Both the position numbers and the translations under genes were made by a program. From JAKITW01 sp041598875 (GTDB lineage: Bacteria; Desulfobacterota; Desulfobulbia; Desulfobulbales; BM004), in assembly GCA_041598875.1 (NCBI GenBank), contig JBFHXP010000108.1:1-8952 (forward strand): DNA of 8,952 nucleotides. Reading direction: 5' to 3'. The notes below the pieces were generated by a model. The model was not told the DNA's origin. It worked only from the letters and a program-made list of their open reading frames with translations, and made no database searches. This document shows positions 1 to 6,786 of the stretch, piece after piece. How positions within the stretch are numbered: position 1 is the stretch's first letter; each line of letters begins with the position of its first letter.

Positions 1-176
1 AAAAAGGAAAACCCGCCCACCACAACGCCGGCAACAATGCACCCGGCATTAAACCAGAGCTGCAACCCTGGCTTGAACTCGACAAAGAATTGGGCATAGA
101 CCGGAAAGACAAATCCCATGGTCACCCCAAAGAGCATCATTCCTATCTGCAAGCGACGCAGGACTCCGAAACGCAT
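1..176 (-). CDS. N-terminus of a membrane signalling protein (probable chemotaxis receptor or GGDEF-type), partial
   Basis: This is the first 58 codons of a gene that runs off the left edge. The ATG at 176-174 is preceded by a strong Shine-Dalgarno sequence (TGGAGGA on the minus strand, 188-182) at about 5 nt spacing. The peptide begins MRFGVLRRLQIGMMLFGVTM. It has a short basic N-terminus, a hydrophobic segment at about residues 10-32 that includes GFVFPVYAQFFV, and a second one starting near residue 43 (FNAGCIVAGVVVGG). From memory, N-termini of this shape (RRLQIG, then FP-Y--FFV, then AGCIVAG) occur in delta-proteobacterial methyl-accepting chemotaxis proteins and GGDEF proteins. The output domain lies outside the window, so the class cannot be settled here. 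It is on the same strand as the radical SAM gene, 119 bp downstream of it, but has its own likely promoter. Confidence 0.65.
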   Translation of the reverse strand, partial: MRFGVLRRLQIGMMLFGVTMGFVFPVYAQFFVEFKPGLQLWFNAGCIVAGVVVGGFSF

Positions 177-203
177 ATACATCCTCCAACAGAACAAGAA
201 AAA

Positions 204-223
204 ATAATAATAATTATTATTAT
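204..223. repeat. 20-bp perfect AT palindrome built of ATA/TAT triplets
   Basis: Positions 204-223 read ATAATAATAATTATTATTAT, identical on both strands and centred on AATT (212-215). It sits over the predicted transcription start region of the left-edge gene and covers five of the six bases of its -10 hexamer. It could be an operator, a DNA-bending or melting element, or simple triplet slippage. No specific regulator is recognised. Confidence 0.6.
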
Positions 224-247
224 ACAGTAAATCATGCGCAACTGGAA
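219..247 (-). promoter_or_regulatory. Probable sigma70-type promoter for the left-edge membrane protein gene
   Basis: On the minus strand a perfect TATAAT (224-219) follows a weak -35 candidate TTCCAG (247-242) with a 17-nt spacer. It lies about 43 nt upstream of the start codon at 176, in the gap after the radical SAM gene. The -10 hexamer overlaps one end of the 20-bp AT palindrome at 204-223. The -35 matches only 3 of 6 consensus positions, so an activator or AT-rich upstream context may contribute. Confidence 0.45.
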
Positions 248-295
248 TAATTTAATGGCCCGTGAGAGCGGCAGGAATAATGAAAGGAAAAAATT

Positions 296-1945
296 TCAGG
301 CACATGGATGATCAATAAACGACAGGATAACAGCACCGCCATCCTGGGTGGAAAGTCGGCCGACCCGGTTCCAGACCCGAAAGAAAAGGCTGGCGTTGAA
401 TCGTGCCACCTCATGAAAAACACCGTTGCAGCTGGCGTGCAGGCGATGGTTCAAGAGAAGTTCCTCAAGAAGGGAAAAACCACGGCGGATCCGGGGCTCA
501 ACGCCCCCGGAACGTGCAAAAAAATCAGTGAGGGTCAGTTCCCGCCCACCGCTGCTTATCCCCTTTACAAAATTGAAAATCCGGGCAGAAATAAAAAGGG
601 TGAACAGATCGTCGCGGGTACACCCGGGACTCTCAATGGCCATGGCGGTGGAACGGGATCGAAAAAAATCAGCGGGACTCATCTCCGGAAACCCCTGTGC
701 CACAGGCGCCCCCGGAGTAAGATAAAAAATCGACACCCCGATCAGAAGAGGATGGCGGGCAAGAAAGGCAAGGGTCTCAATCATGGCGTCCAGGGTCTCG
801 CCCGGCAGACCGAGAATCTGATGGGCCACCACCTGAAAGCCAAGACCATGGGCCATTCCCGCAACCACGGAAAAATCTCCGACCCGGTGCGGCCTTTTCT
901 GGGCGGCAAGCACCTTTTCGTCCGTGCTCACCAGGGCAAGGTTGAGGTGGGTGAATCCAGCCGTGCGCATCAGGCGGAGTGATTCCAGATCCAGGCTGGC
1001 GTAGGAGATGCCGTTCATTGCCAGTAACTGGATGCCGCATCCGGCAAACTGGTCAATTATAAGAAGGCACAGTTTCTTGAAACTTTTCAGGTCAAAGGTG
1101 AGATTGTCATCCTCAAAATCAAACACCCGGTACCCCTTTTCATAAAGTGCTTTCATCTCCCGGACCACATCTCCGGGTTGCCGTCTGCGGTAGCGGGTGC
1201 CAAAGGTACGGTGGACGGAGCAGAACCCGCAACGGTGCGGGCACCCCCGAGAGGTAAGAAGAAAGCAGATGGGCCTGCCCTGGTAGAGATAGCGGCCGAC
1301 CGGGAGATCGGAAAAATCCGGGTCAGGGATTTCCGCTAGCGGATAGTTCGCGGCCACGGGGTTGAAAATCATCCGCCCCTGCTCCTTAAAGCCGAGATTC
1401 GGCACCTGCCTAAGATCACCGGCCATGGAAAAAACGTGCAGAAATTCCACCAGAGGCCTTTCACCCTCACCCCGGATAATGAAATCAACGGAGGGGTCGC
1501 TGAGAACCGACTCCGGGGCGGAGGAAACGTGGGATCCCCCGACAATTATCGGGACATTCAGCTTTTTTTTGATGGCAGCGGCGCACTCGAGCACCTCCCG
1601 GTAATAGGGGGTGAAAAGTGAGGATACCCCCACCAGATCCGGGCGGGCCGCAGCCACTTCGCGGCCGATGGTGTCCGCATCCGCGCCAAAACGAAAGTAC
1701 TGGTGAAAAGTGGAAAACGGGCTCTGGTCGCGATGGGTGTAATACTTCTTGAGATAGGCCAGTTCCCGGGGCACGGCAATGGTTTTCCGGCCATGATTCT
1801 GGTGAAAATCACGCACCTCAACCTGCCAGTGGGGCAGATACCTTTCCACCGCGGCCTTCAGCAAACACAGACCGATGGGCTGCAGCCGGATATCGGTATC
1901 GTAGAAATCCTCAATTGGCGGTTGCAGAAGGAGAAGTCTGGGCAT
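296..1945 (-). CDS. B12-binding-domain radical SAM protein, substrate unknown
   Basis: The 549-residue protein has the two-part layout of cobalamin-dependent radical SAM enzymes (BchE/class B methylase-like). Residues about 1-175 form a Rossmann-like B12-binding domain: strand LLLLQPP (4-10), the PIGL segment (23-26), LVGVSSL (104-110), VGGSH (135-139) and RGEGE (158-162). The radical SAM barrel follows, with the cluster motif CPHRCGFC: C235, C239 and C242, the CxxxCxxC ligands of a [4Fe-4S] cluster that reductively cleaves SAM. Other barrel signatures are FDFEDDNLTF (275-284) and LGLPGET (378-384). There is no DxHxxG after the first strand, as is usual in this class, so cobalamin would lack a lower His ligand. 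The C-terminal part, about 420-549, is not recognised. The ATG at 1945 starts the typical MPRLLLLQPP; only a weak AGGA lies just before it. Family members methylate or rearrange unactivated carbons in tetrapyrrole, lipid, hopanoid or peptide pathways. Nothing next door identifies the substrate. Confidence 0.85.
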   Translation of the reverse strand: MPRLLLLQPPIEDFYDTDIRLQPIGLCLLKAAVERYLPHWQVEVRDFHQNHGRKTIAVPRELAYLKKYYTHRDQSPFSTFHQYFRFGADADTIGREVAAARPDLVGVSSLFTPYYREVLECAAAIKKKLNVPIIVGGSHVSSAPESVLSDPSVDFIIRGEGERPLVEFLHVFSMAGDLRQVPNLGFKEQGRMIFNPVAANYPLAEIPDPDFSDLPVGRYLYQGRPICFLLTSRGCPHRCGFCSVHRTFGTRYRRRQPGDVVREMKALYEKGYRVFDFEDDNLTFDLKSFKKLCLLIIDQFAGCGIQLLAMNGISYASLDLESLRLMRTAGFTHLNLALVSTDEKVLAAQKRPHRVGDFSVVAGMAHGLGFQVVAHQILGLPGETLDAMIETLAFLARHPLLIGVSIFYLTPGAPVAQGFPEMSPADFFRSRSTAMAIESPGCTRDDLFTLFISARIFNFVKGISSGGRELTLTDFFARSGGVEPRIRRGFSLLEELLLNHRLHASCNGVFHEVARFNASLFFRVWNRVGRLSTQDGGAVILSFIDHPCA

Positions 1946-1973
1946 TATCCTGTGGGTCGCAGTGGAGGAAAGA

Positions 1974-2023
1974 GGGATCGAACAAAGACAATCCTGAGGT
2001 TTTCAAGTCACCGGTTCGAGTCC
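1974..2023. other. tRNA T-arm-like motifs in inverted orientation, possible tRNA gene remnants
   Basis: GGTTCGAGTCC at 2013-2023 (plus) matches the conserved tRNA T-arm. GGGATCGAAC at 1974-1983 is the reverse complement of a second T-arm-like GTTCGATCCC. Read on the minus strand, the stretch also contains ACCGGT and CTTGAAAACC, which recall the anticodon arm of tRNA-Ser(UGA). No complete cloverleaf can be drawn: the T-stem around 2013 pairs only at two inner positions, no 7-bp acceptor stem is found, and the span is too short for a class II tRNA. It is therefore at best a decayed fragment or an old attachment-site scar, and coincidence is not excluded. Confidence 0.25.
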
Positions 2024-2026
2024 ATC

Positions 2027-2084
2027 CGAAATGAGAATTTCGCCCTGGACAGGTGAACCATACCCGAAAACACCTGGTCCGGGC
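2027..2084. other. Two abutting hairpins, possible structured RNA or bidirectional barrier
   Basis: The first hairpin is perfect: CGAAAT (2027-2032), the GNRA-type tetraloop GAGA (2033-2036) and ATTTCG (2037-2042). The second pairs GCCC/GGGC (2042-2045 with 2081-2084), GGAC/GTCC (2047-2050 with 2077-2080) and AGGTG/CACCT (2051-2055 with 2071-2075). It has a bulged T2046 and a bulged G2076, closing a 15-nt loop. That is 13 pairs with two bulges. No U-run follows on either strand, so neither is a standard intrinsic terminator. The pair lies just upstream of the HtrA promoter. Confidence 0.35.
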
Positions 2085-2096
2085 AAGATGGGGACC

Positions 2097-2125
2097 TTGA
2101 CTTTCACAACTCTCCGTCCTATACC
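2097..2125 (+). promoter_or_regulatory. Probable sigma70-type promoter of the HtrA gene
   Basis: TTGACT (2097-2102) matches the -35 consensus at 5 of 6 positions. TATACC (2120-2125) matches the -10 at 4 of 6, with an optimal 17-nt spacer. Transcription would start near 2132, giving a 5' leader of about 130 nt before the ATG at 2265. I do not see a recognisable heat-shock (sigma32-like) promoter. Confidence 0.5.
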
Positions 2126-2150
2126 ATGTACTGATTACCAGTAGGTTTTC

Positions 2151-2175
2151 ATCCGGAACAGTGGACTTTCCGGAT
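2151..2175 (+). promoter_or_regulatory. Perfect 8-bp inverted repeat in the HtrA leader
   Basis: ATCCGGAA (2151-2158) and TTCCGGAT (2168-2175) are exact reverse complements separated by 9 nt. They lie about 20-45 nt downstream of the predicted transcription start and some 90 nt before the HtrA start codon. It could be an mRNA hairpin in the leader or a dimeric operator. It is too far from the ribosome binding site to occlude it alone. Confidence 0.4.
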
Positions 2176-2264
2176 AGCCTATGATTTTACCGGGAAGAAC
2201 TTTACCTTCGGACGGTTCAACACGCCAACAGAGAACCTGCCACAGATCTATCAAGGAGAAGGCC

Positions 2265-3581
2265 ATGCGACGCGTCGTGCTGCTTCTTTTTCTCATCCTC
2301 TGTATTGCCCCGGACCCACCAGCCCACGGATATGATCGCAAGACCCCGGTGGTGGACGCCATTGCCAAGGCCGGGCCCGCTGTTGTCAATATCCGCACCG
2401 AGCAGATCATCAACCGGAGAAGCTCGCCCTTTTTCGGCTTTTCCGATCCTTTTTTTGATGATTTCTTCCGAAACCTCGCCCCGCCACGATCATACAGGAC
2501 CCAGTCCCTGGGCAGCGGTGTGGTCATCGACCCCAGGGGCTATATCCTCACCAACGCCCATGTCATTGACAAGGCTTCTAAAATTTTCGTTGCCCTTCCA
2601 GATTCGGAAAAGGAACTGGAGGCGGAACTGGTGGGCCAGGCGGACAGGCTCGATCTGGCGGTCATAAAGATCAGTGCCGATAAAAAAAAGTACCCCTACC
2701 TGCCACCCGGCCGTTCCGACGACCTGTTGATCGGTGAAACGGTCATTGCCATCGGCAACCCCCTGGGGCTGGGCCACTCGGTGACCACCGGGATAGTGAG
2801 CGCCCAGCGCCGGCGAATTCCAGTGGGCGACAGCTTCATGGCGCTCTTTATCCAGACCGACGCCCTGATCAATCCCGGCAACTCCGGCGGCCCCCTTCTC
2901 AATATCAACGGTGATCTGATCGGCATCAACACCGCCATTGCCCGCCAGGCCCAGGGCATCGGTTTTGCCATCCCCATTGACACTGCCAGGAAAATCGCCA
3001 ACGATCTCATCCAGTATGGCCGGGTGCGAAAGGCCTATCTCGGCATAGTTCCCTCGCCGGTGGGGAAAAAATTCACCGAGGCCAAGGGCGAAGGCGGTAT
3101 TCTGGTAAAGGAGGTCGACAAAAACTCCCCGGCCGAGGCGGCTGGAATCCGGTATGGTGATGTGCTCCTCACCCTGGACGAGGTCCGCGTAACAACCCCC
3201 GCCGAATTCTCATCCAGCCTGGAGACCTACACCCAGGGAGACGAGGTTCGTCTCCAGATTCTTCGTGGATTTGACACCAAAGAGTTGACCGCGAAACTCG
3301 GCGAACCTCCGCCAGATTACGGCCTCAGGTATGCCGAACGGGTCTTTGGCCTGGAGGTGACCGACTCCCGGGGCGGGGGGGTTACGGTCCGCAAGGTAAC
3401 AGCCGACTCGCCGGCCGACAAGGTGGGAATCCGCGCCGGCGACAGCATTGCCGAACTGGCTGGCGAACGGTTGTCCGCCAGCAAGGACTTTTCCCGGGTG
3501 GTGGAACTCTACATGGGGCAGGAACCTTTGCGTTTTCTGATCGTCCGGGGCAACCGCGGCTATTATGTGGATCTGCCGTGA
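2265..3581 (+). CDS. htrA: Periplasmic serine protease of the HtrA/DegP family (trypsin-like domain plus two PDZ domains)
   Basis: The 438-residue protein degrades or refolds damaged envelope proteins. Residues 1-22 form a Sec signal peptide: basic MRR, a hydrophobic core, then a likely cleavage after PPAHG. The S1C protease domain spans about 30-250, with catalytic triad H99 (in TNAHV), D130 (in DRLDLAVIK) and S207 (in NPGNSGGP). PDZ1 covers about 256-346 with carboxylate-binding loop YLGI. PDZ2 covers about 355-437 and includes ADSPADKVGIRAGD. Length and domain order fit DegP/DegQ. An in-frame ATG at 2181 would add 28 non-signal-like residues. I chose 2265 because AAGGAG (2253-2258) lies 6 nt upstream and the signal peptide then begins at residue 1. 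The Cys at position 13 is not in a valid lipobox. The gene stands alone, convergent with the methylmalonyl-CoA operon, so no substrate is implied by context. DegP versus DegQ cannot be distinguished from this sequence. Confidence 0.93.
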   Translation: MRRVVLLLFLILCIAPDPPAHGYDRKTPVVDAIAKAGPAVVNIRTEQIINRRSSPFFGFSDPFFDDFFRNLAPPRSYRTQSLGSGVVIDPRGYILTNAHVIDKASKIFVALPDSEKELEAELVGQADRLDLAVIKISADKKKYPYLPPGRSDDLLIGETVIAIGNPLGLGHSVTTGIVSAQRRRIPVGDSFMALFIQTDALINPGNSGGPLLNINGDLIGINTAIARQAQGIGFAIPIDTARKIANDLIQYGRVRKAYLGIVPSPVGKKFTEAKGEGGILVKEVDKNSPAEAAGIRYGDVLLTLDEVRVTTPAEFSSSLETYTQGDEVRLQILRGFDTKELTAKLGEPPPDYGLRYAERVFGLEVTDSRGGGVTVRKVTADSPADKVGIRAGDSIAELAGERLSASKDFSRVVELYMGQEPLRFLIVRGNRGYYVDLP

Positions 3582-3656
3582 TCTGCCAGGTATCCGGCAT
3601 GATCCTGGTTCCGTGACAAAAGATCCTTATTGCATAAAATAATCCGCCCTCCGCGC

Positions 3657-3671
3657 CCGGGAATTTCCCGG
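3657..3671. terminator. Short inverted repeat between convergent genes, possible weak terminator
   Basis: CCGGGAA (3657-3663) and TTCCCGG (3665-3671) are perfect complements around a single T. As RNA this gives a 5-bp GC stem with a 5-nt loop. It lies in the 97-bp gap between the convergent ends of HtrA (3581) and mce (3679). No U-run follows directly in either direction; an AT-rich stretch lies further on for minus-strand transcripts (about 3630-3644). Terminator function is therefore only a guess from location. Confidence 0.3.
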
Positions 3672-3678
3672 ATGAAAA

Positions 3679-4080
3679 CTACCCCTTGGCGCAGAGCTCG
3701 GTAAGCACCCCTGCGGTGGATCCGGGGTGAAGAAAGGCAATACGCTTGCCATGGGCTCCGGGAACCGGTGTTTCGTGGATCAGGCGGCAGCCGGAATCTT
3801 TTGCCTGCGCCAGCTGGGCGGCAAGATCATCCACCTCATAGGCGATGTGATGGATGCCCTCGCCCTTCTTTTCAAGAAACACGGCAATGGGGCTTGTTCT
3901 GTCAGTCGGCTCAAGCAACTCGACATGGGTCTCGCCAATGGCAAAAAAGGCGACCCGGACCTTCTGCGATTCCACCACCTCCTCACCTGTACAGGTCATG
4001 CCAAGCGCCTGTTCATAGACAACCCGCGCCTGGTCGATGGAATGCACCGCAATTCCTATATGGTCAATTTTTTTCACCAT
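3679..4080 (-). CDS. mce: Methylmalonyl-CoA epimerase
   Basis: The 133-residue VOC-superfamily protein interconverts (S)- and (R)-methylmalonyl-CoA, linking carboxylation of propionyl-CoA to the mutase. It has two βαβββ modules. The first opens with KKIDHIGIAV and the second with GIHHIAYEV. Probable metal ligands, by analogy with characterised epimerases, are H7, E54 (in HVELLEP), H77/H78 and E128 (in VLTELC). The late motif KRIAFLHPGSTAGV (112-125) is typical of this family rather than of glyoxalases. The length is the family norm. It is the last gene of the operon, 60 bp after mcmA, with GAGGG about 10 nt before the ATG. The downstream neighbour is convergent. Confidence 0.93.
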   Translation of the reverse strand: MVKKIDHIGIAVHSIDQARVVYEQALGMTCTGEEVVESQKVRVAFFAIGETHVELLEPTDRTSPIAVFLEKKGEGIHHIAYEVDDLAAQLAQAKDSGCRLIHETPVPGAHGKRIAFLHPGSTAGVLTELCAKG

Positions 4081-4140
4081 CCTGATTTTCCCTCGTGTAT
4101 CACGTGTATGAACTGAACCCGAAGTTCCCCCAAAAAACAG

Positions 4141-5781
4141 CTACTCCCGGTATTCTCCGAATACCCGGCGGAGCACGTTGCAGATTTCGCCCAGGGTGGC
4201 ATAGGCCTTGACAGCCTCAAGAAGAACGGGCATCAGGTTTTCACTGCCCCGGGCCGCCTCTTCCACCCGGGCAAGGGTTGCGGCAACAGTCTCATTGTCA
4301 CGCTTCTCTTTCACCTGGCTGAGCCGCCCGATCTGTGCCGCTTCCACCGCCAGATCGACCCGGAGCAGCGGCGGCCTGTTTTTTTCATTTTCTTCGAACC
4401 GGTTGACCCCGACGATGATCCGCTCGTTTGATTCAATGCCCCGCTGATACTCATAGGCCGAAGACTCTATCTGCCGCTGGATAAAACCGTTTTCAATGCA
4501 CCGGACCACGCCTCCAGCACCATCGATTTTCTCTATCAGCTCAAAGGCCTGCCGCTCAATTTGGTCGGTCAGCTCCTCGACAAAATAAGAACCAGCCAGG
4601 GGATCAACGGTGTCGGCAACCCCGGATTCATGGGCAATGATCTGCTGGGTGCGCAGCGCGGTGCGCACCGAATCCTCGGTGGGCAGGGACAACGCCTCGT
4701 CCCGGGAGTTGGTGTGCAGGGACTGGGTGCCGCCCAGCACCGCGGCAAGGGCCTGAATGGCCACCCGGACGATATTGTTGTCGATCTGCTGCGCGGTAAG
4801 GGTATGGCCCGCAGTCTGGGTATGAAAGCGGAGCATCATTGATGCGGGATTTTTCGCGCCGAACCGCTCCTTCATGATTTTCGCCCACATCCTCCGCGCG
4901 GCCCGGAATTTTGCGACCTCCTCAAGCAGATCCGAAGTTGCGTTAAAGAAAAAGGCGAGCCTCCCGGCAAACGTGTCCAGTTCAAGCCCGGCGTCCAGCG
5001 CCGCCTGGACATAGGTGATGCCGTTGGCCAATGTAAATGCCACCTCCTGCATGGCCGTGGAACCCGCCTCGCGGATATGGTACCCGGATATGGAAATGGT
5101 GTTGAAAGAGGGCGCTTCCCGGGCGCACCACTGAAAGATATCAGTGATGATCCGCAAGCTGGGAGCAGGAGGAAAGATATAGGTTCCCCTGGCAACATAC
5201 TCCTTGAGCACATCATTCTGGATGGTGCCCTTGATCTTGCCGGGGCTCACACCCTGCTTCTCGGCCACCGCAACGTACATGGCAAGCAGCACCGCTGCCG
5301 GCGAATTAATGGTCATGGAGGTTGACACCTGGTCCAACGGAATGGAATCAAAAAGCATTTCCATGTCGGCAAGGGAATCGATTGCCACCCCGACCTTGCC
5401 CACCTCGCCGATGCTCATCGCATGGTCGGAGTCGTAGCCGATCTGGGTCGGCAGGTCAAAGGCCACGGAGAGACCGGTGGTGCCTTTTTCCAGCAGGTAG
5501 CGGTAGCGGTGGTTTGATTCAGCTGCCGAGGAAAACCCCGCATACTGGCGCATGGTCCAGAGCCTGCCCCGGTACATGGTGGGCTGCACCCCGCGGGTAT
5601 AGGGGTATTGGCCGGGAAATCCGAGGGCCTTGACATATTTTCCATCGATGTCCGCCGGCACCGCCAGCCTGGGGATCTCATCACCGCCGTGATGAACAAA
5701 TTTTTTCTTTCGTTCAGGAAAACGGGCCAGACTCTGGGCCAGTTCATTCTCTTGCCACTCTTTGATCTTGCTATTTCCCAT
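4141..5781 (-). CDS. mcmA: Methylmalonyl-CoA mutase, catalytic (large) subunit without B12-binding domain
   Basis: This 546-residue protein is the substrate-binding TIM-barrel part of B12-dependent methylmalonyl-CoA mutase, which rearranges (R)-methylmalonyl-CoA to succinyl-CoA. The usual C-terminal B12 domain is absent and is supplied by mcmB. Active-site residues align with the Propionibacterium enzyme at a constant offset of nine: T76, R78 and Y80 (T85, R87, Y89), Q188 (Q197), R198 (R207), Y234 and H235 (Y243, H244). The Y80/R198 pair is the mutase signature; isobutyryl-CoA mutases carry Phe and Gln there. Other landmarks are YTRGVQPTMYRGRLWTMRQY (61-80), FDLPTQIGYDSDH (108-120) and DPLAGSYFVE (393-402). 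It starts 96 bp after meaB. The Shine-Dalgarno is poor (GAGAAAA). An upstream ATG at about 5795 is out of frame. Confidence 0.95.
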   Translation of the reverse strand: MGNSKIKEWQENELAQSLARFPERKKKFVHHGGDEIPRLAVPADIDGKYVKALGFPGQYPYTRGVQPTMYRGRLWTMRQYAGFSSAAESNHRYRYLLEKGTTGLSVAFDLPTQIGYDSDHAMSIGEVGKVGVAIDSLADMEMLFDSIPLDQVSTSMTINSPAAVLLAMYVAVAEKQGVSPGKIKGTIQNDVLKEYVARGTYIFPPAPSLRIITDIFQWCAREAPSFNTISISGYHIREAGSTAMQEVAFTLANGITYVQAALDAGLELDTFAGRLAFFFNATSDLLEEVAKFRAARRMWAKIMKERFGAKNPASMMLRFHTQTAGHTLTAQQIDNNIVRVAIQALAAVLGGTQSLHTNSRDEALSLPTEDSVRTALRTQQIIAHESGVADTVDPLAGSYFVEELTDQIERQAFELIEKIDGAGGVVRCIENGFIQRQIESSAYEYQRGIESNERIIVGVNRFEENEKNRPPLLRVDLAVEAAQIGRLSQVKEKRDNETVAATLARVEEAARGSENLMPVLLEAVKAYATLGEICNVLRRVFGEYRE

Positions 5782-5877
5782 ATATGTTTTCTCATGCGCG
5801 GTGGTTCGAACAACAGTGACGGACGAAGAGAGATCCGTTGAGACAGAGTCCCCTTAACCTTTTTCGGAAAGACCGGG

Positions 5878-6786
5878 TCAGAAGGCGTCCACCAACTCCC
5901 GGGCCAGGCGGCGGGGGTCTCCGGTTGCGGCGTACCCGCGATTGCCTATTTTCGTGAGTATTCGCGGCCGCAAGAGCTCCTGGGCCCAGTCAAGGACCTC
6001 AAGCTCAAAGGCCTGCTGCCGGCGGCGGGTCTTCTCGCCGCTTTTTCTTAAAATATCATTGAGTTCCGCAATTCGTGACATCAGCTCGGCAACTCCTTTG
6101 CCGCTGGTCGCCACGGTTGTGCTGACCCGGTCGTTGCGCCCGCCCTGCCGGAGCATGCCCTCCAGATCCATGACCAGGGTATCCGCGCCGCTGCAGTCCG
6201 CCTTGTTTACCACCAGCAGATCCGCCACCTCGAGGAGCCCCGCCTTCATCGCCTGGATATCATCGCCAAGCCCGGGCGCCAGAACCAGGGAGGTAATATC
6301 CGCCAGCCGGATGATATCCATCTCCGACTGACCGACACCAACGGTTTCGATGATAATATGCGAGCAGCCCGCCGCGGCCATGATTCTTACAGCGGCTCCG
6401 GCCGCGGCGCACAGACCGCCGAGCCGGCCACGGGTGGCCATGGATCGCACAATCACGTCCGGATCAAGGGCATGATCCATCATCCGGATTCGGTCGCCCA
6501 ACAGGGCGCCACCGGTAATCGGCGACGAAGGGTCAATGGCGATGATCCCGAGACGTATCCCCTGTTTTCTGTATTCCGCAATGAGGGTGCTGGTCAGGGT
6601 TGACTTGCCGGCGCCAGGCGGGCCGGTTACGCCCACCACCGTGGCATTGGCAATTCTTTCCGGATCAAGAGCGGAAAGAATCTCGTCAGCACAGTCCGCC
6701 CCATCCTCGACCAGTGTTATGGCCCTGGCTATGGCCCTGGGCTTGCGGTCGGCAAGGGCCTGGATCAGGAGGGCGGTTTCGCTCAT
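5878..6786 (-). CDS. meaB: MeaB/ArgK-type GTPase, chaperone of methylmalonyl-CoA mutase
   Basis: The 302-residue G3E-family GTPase gates cobalamin loading into the mutase and helps remove inactivated cofactor. Visible motifs are Walker A GPPGAGKS (55-62), AIDPSSP (83-89), the ETVGVGQSE segment (147-155) containing the G3-type Gly region, and the base-specificity motif NKAD (194-197). A basic, Gln-rich stretch, KTRRRQQAF (252-260), begins the C-terminal helical arm used for dimerisation. Its ATG overlaps the mcmB stop in ATGA (6783-6786), implying translational coupling. GGGGACAGGG lies upstream and can serve as ribosome binding site. The gene lies between the two mutase subunit genes, supporting the MeaB role over the older lysine/arginine/ornithine transport ATPase (ArgK) label. 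Confidence 0.95.
   Translation of the reverse strand: MSETALLIQALADRKPRAIARAITLVEDGADCADEILSALDPERIANATVVGVTGPPGAGKSTLTSTLIAEYRKQGIRLGIIAIDPSSPITGGALLGDRIRMMDHALDPDVIVRSMATRGRLGGLCAAAGAAVRIMAAAGCSHIIIETVGVGQSEMDIIRLADITSLVLAPGLGDDIQAMKAGLLEVADLLVVNKADCSGADTLVMDLEGMLRQGGRNDRVSTTVATSGKGVAELMSRIAELNDILRKSGEKTRRRQQAFELEVLDWAQELLRPRILTKIGNRGYAATGDPRRLARELVDAF

Larger units (their letters stand above)
1946..2264. other. Divergent intergenic region with structured elements and no gene
   Basis: This 319-bp gap separates the divergent radical SAM (minus) and HtrA (plus) genes. I find no credible coding sequence. From left to right it holds two tRNA T-arm-like motifs facing each other (1974-1983 and 2013-2023), two abutting hairpins (2027-2042 and 2042-2084), a sigma70-type promoter reading toward HtrA (2097-2125), a perfect 8-bp inverted repeat in the presumed leader (2151-2175) and the HtrA Shine-Dalgarno AAGGAG (2253-2258). 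No clear promoter was recognised for the radical SAM gene, although it must be transcribed from here. Confidence 0.6.

Noticed and set aside
308..982. Open 224-codon frame on the plus strand inside the radical SAM gene
   Set aside because: It is antisense to a gene with clear family motifs, is low-complexity and rich in Lys, Gly and His, has no recognisable domain and no convincing ribosome site.
2181..2264. N-terminal extension of HtrA from the ATG at 2181
   Set aside because: It would bury the signal peptide behind 28 polar residues; the AAGGAG site supports the start at 2265.
5819..5838. Short inverted repeat ACGGA...TCCGT between meaB and mcmA
   Set aside because: Only 5 bp with a 10-nt loop and no U-run; too weak to call a terminator or regulatory hairpin inside the operon.
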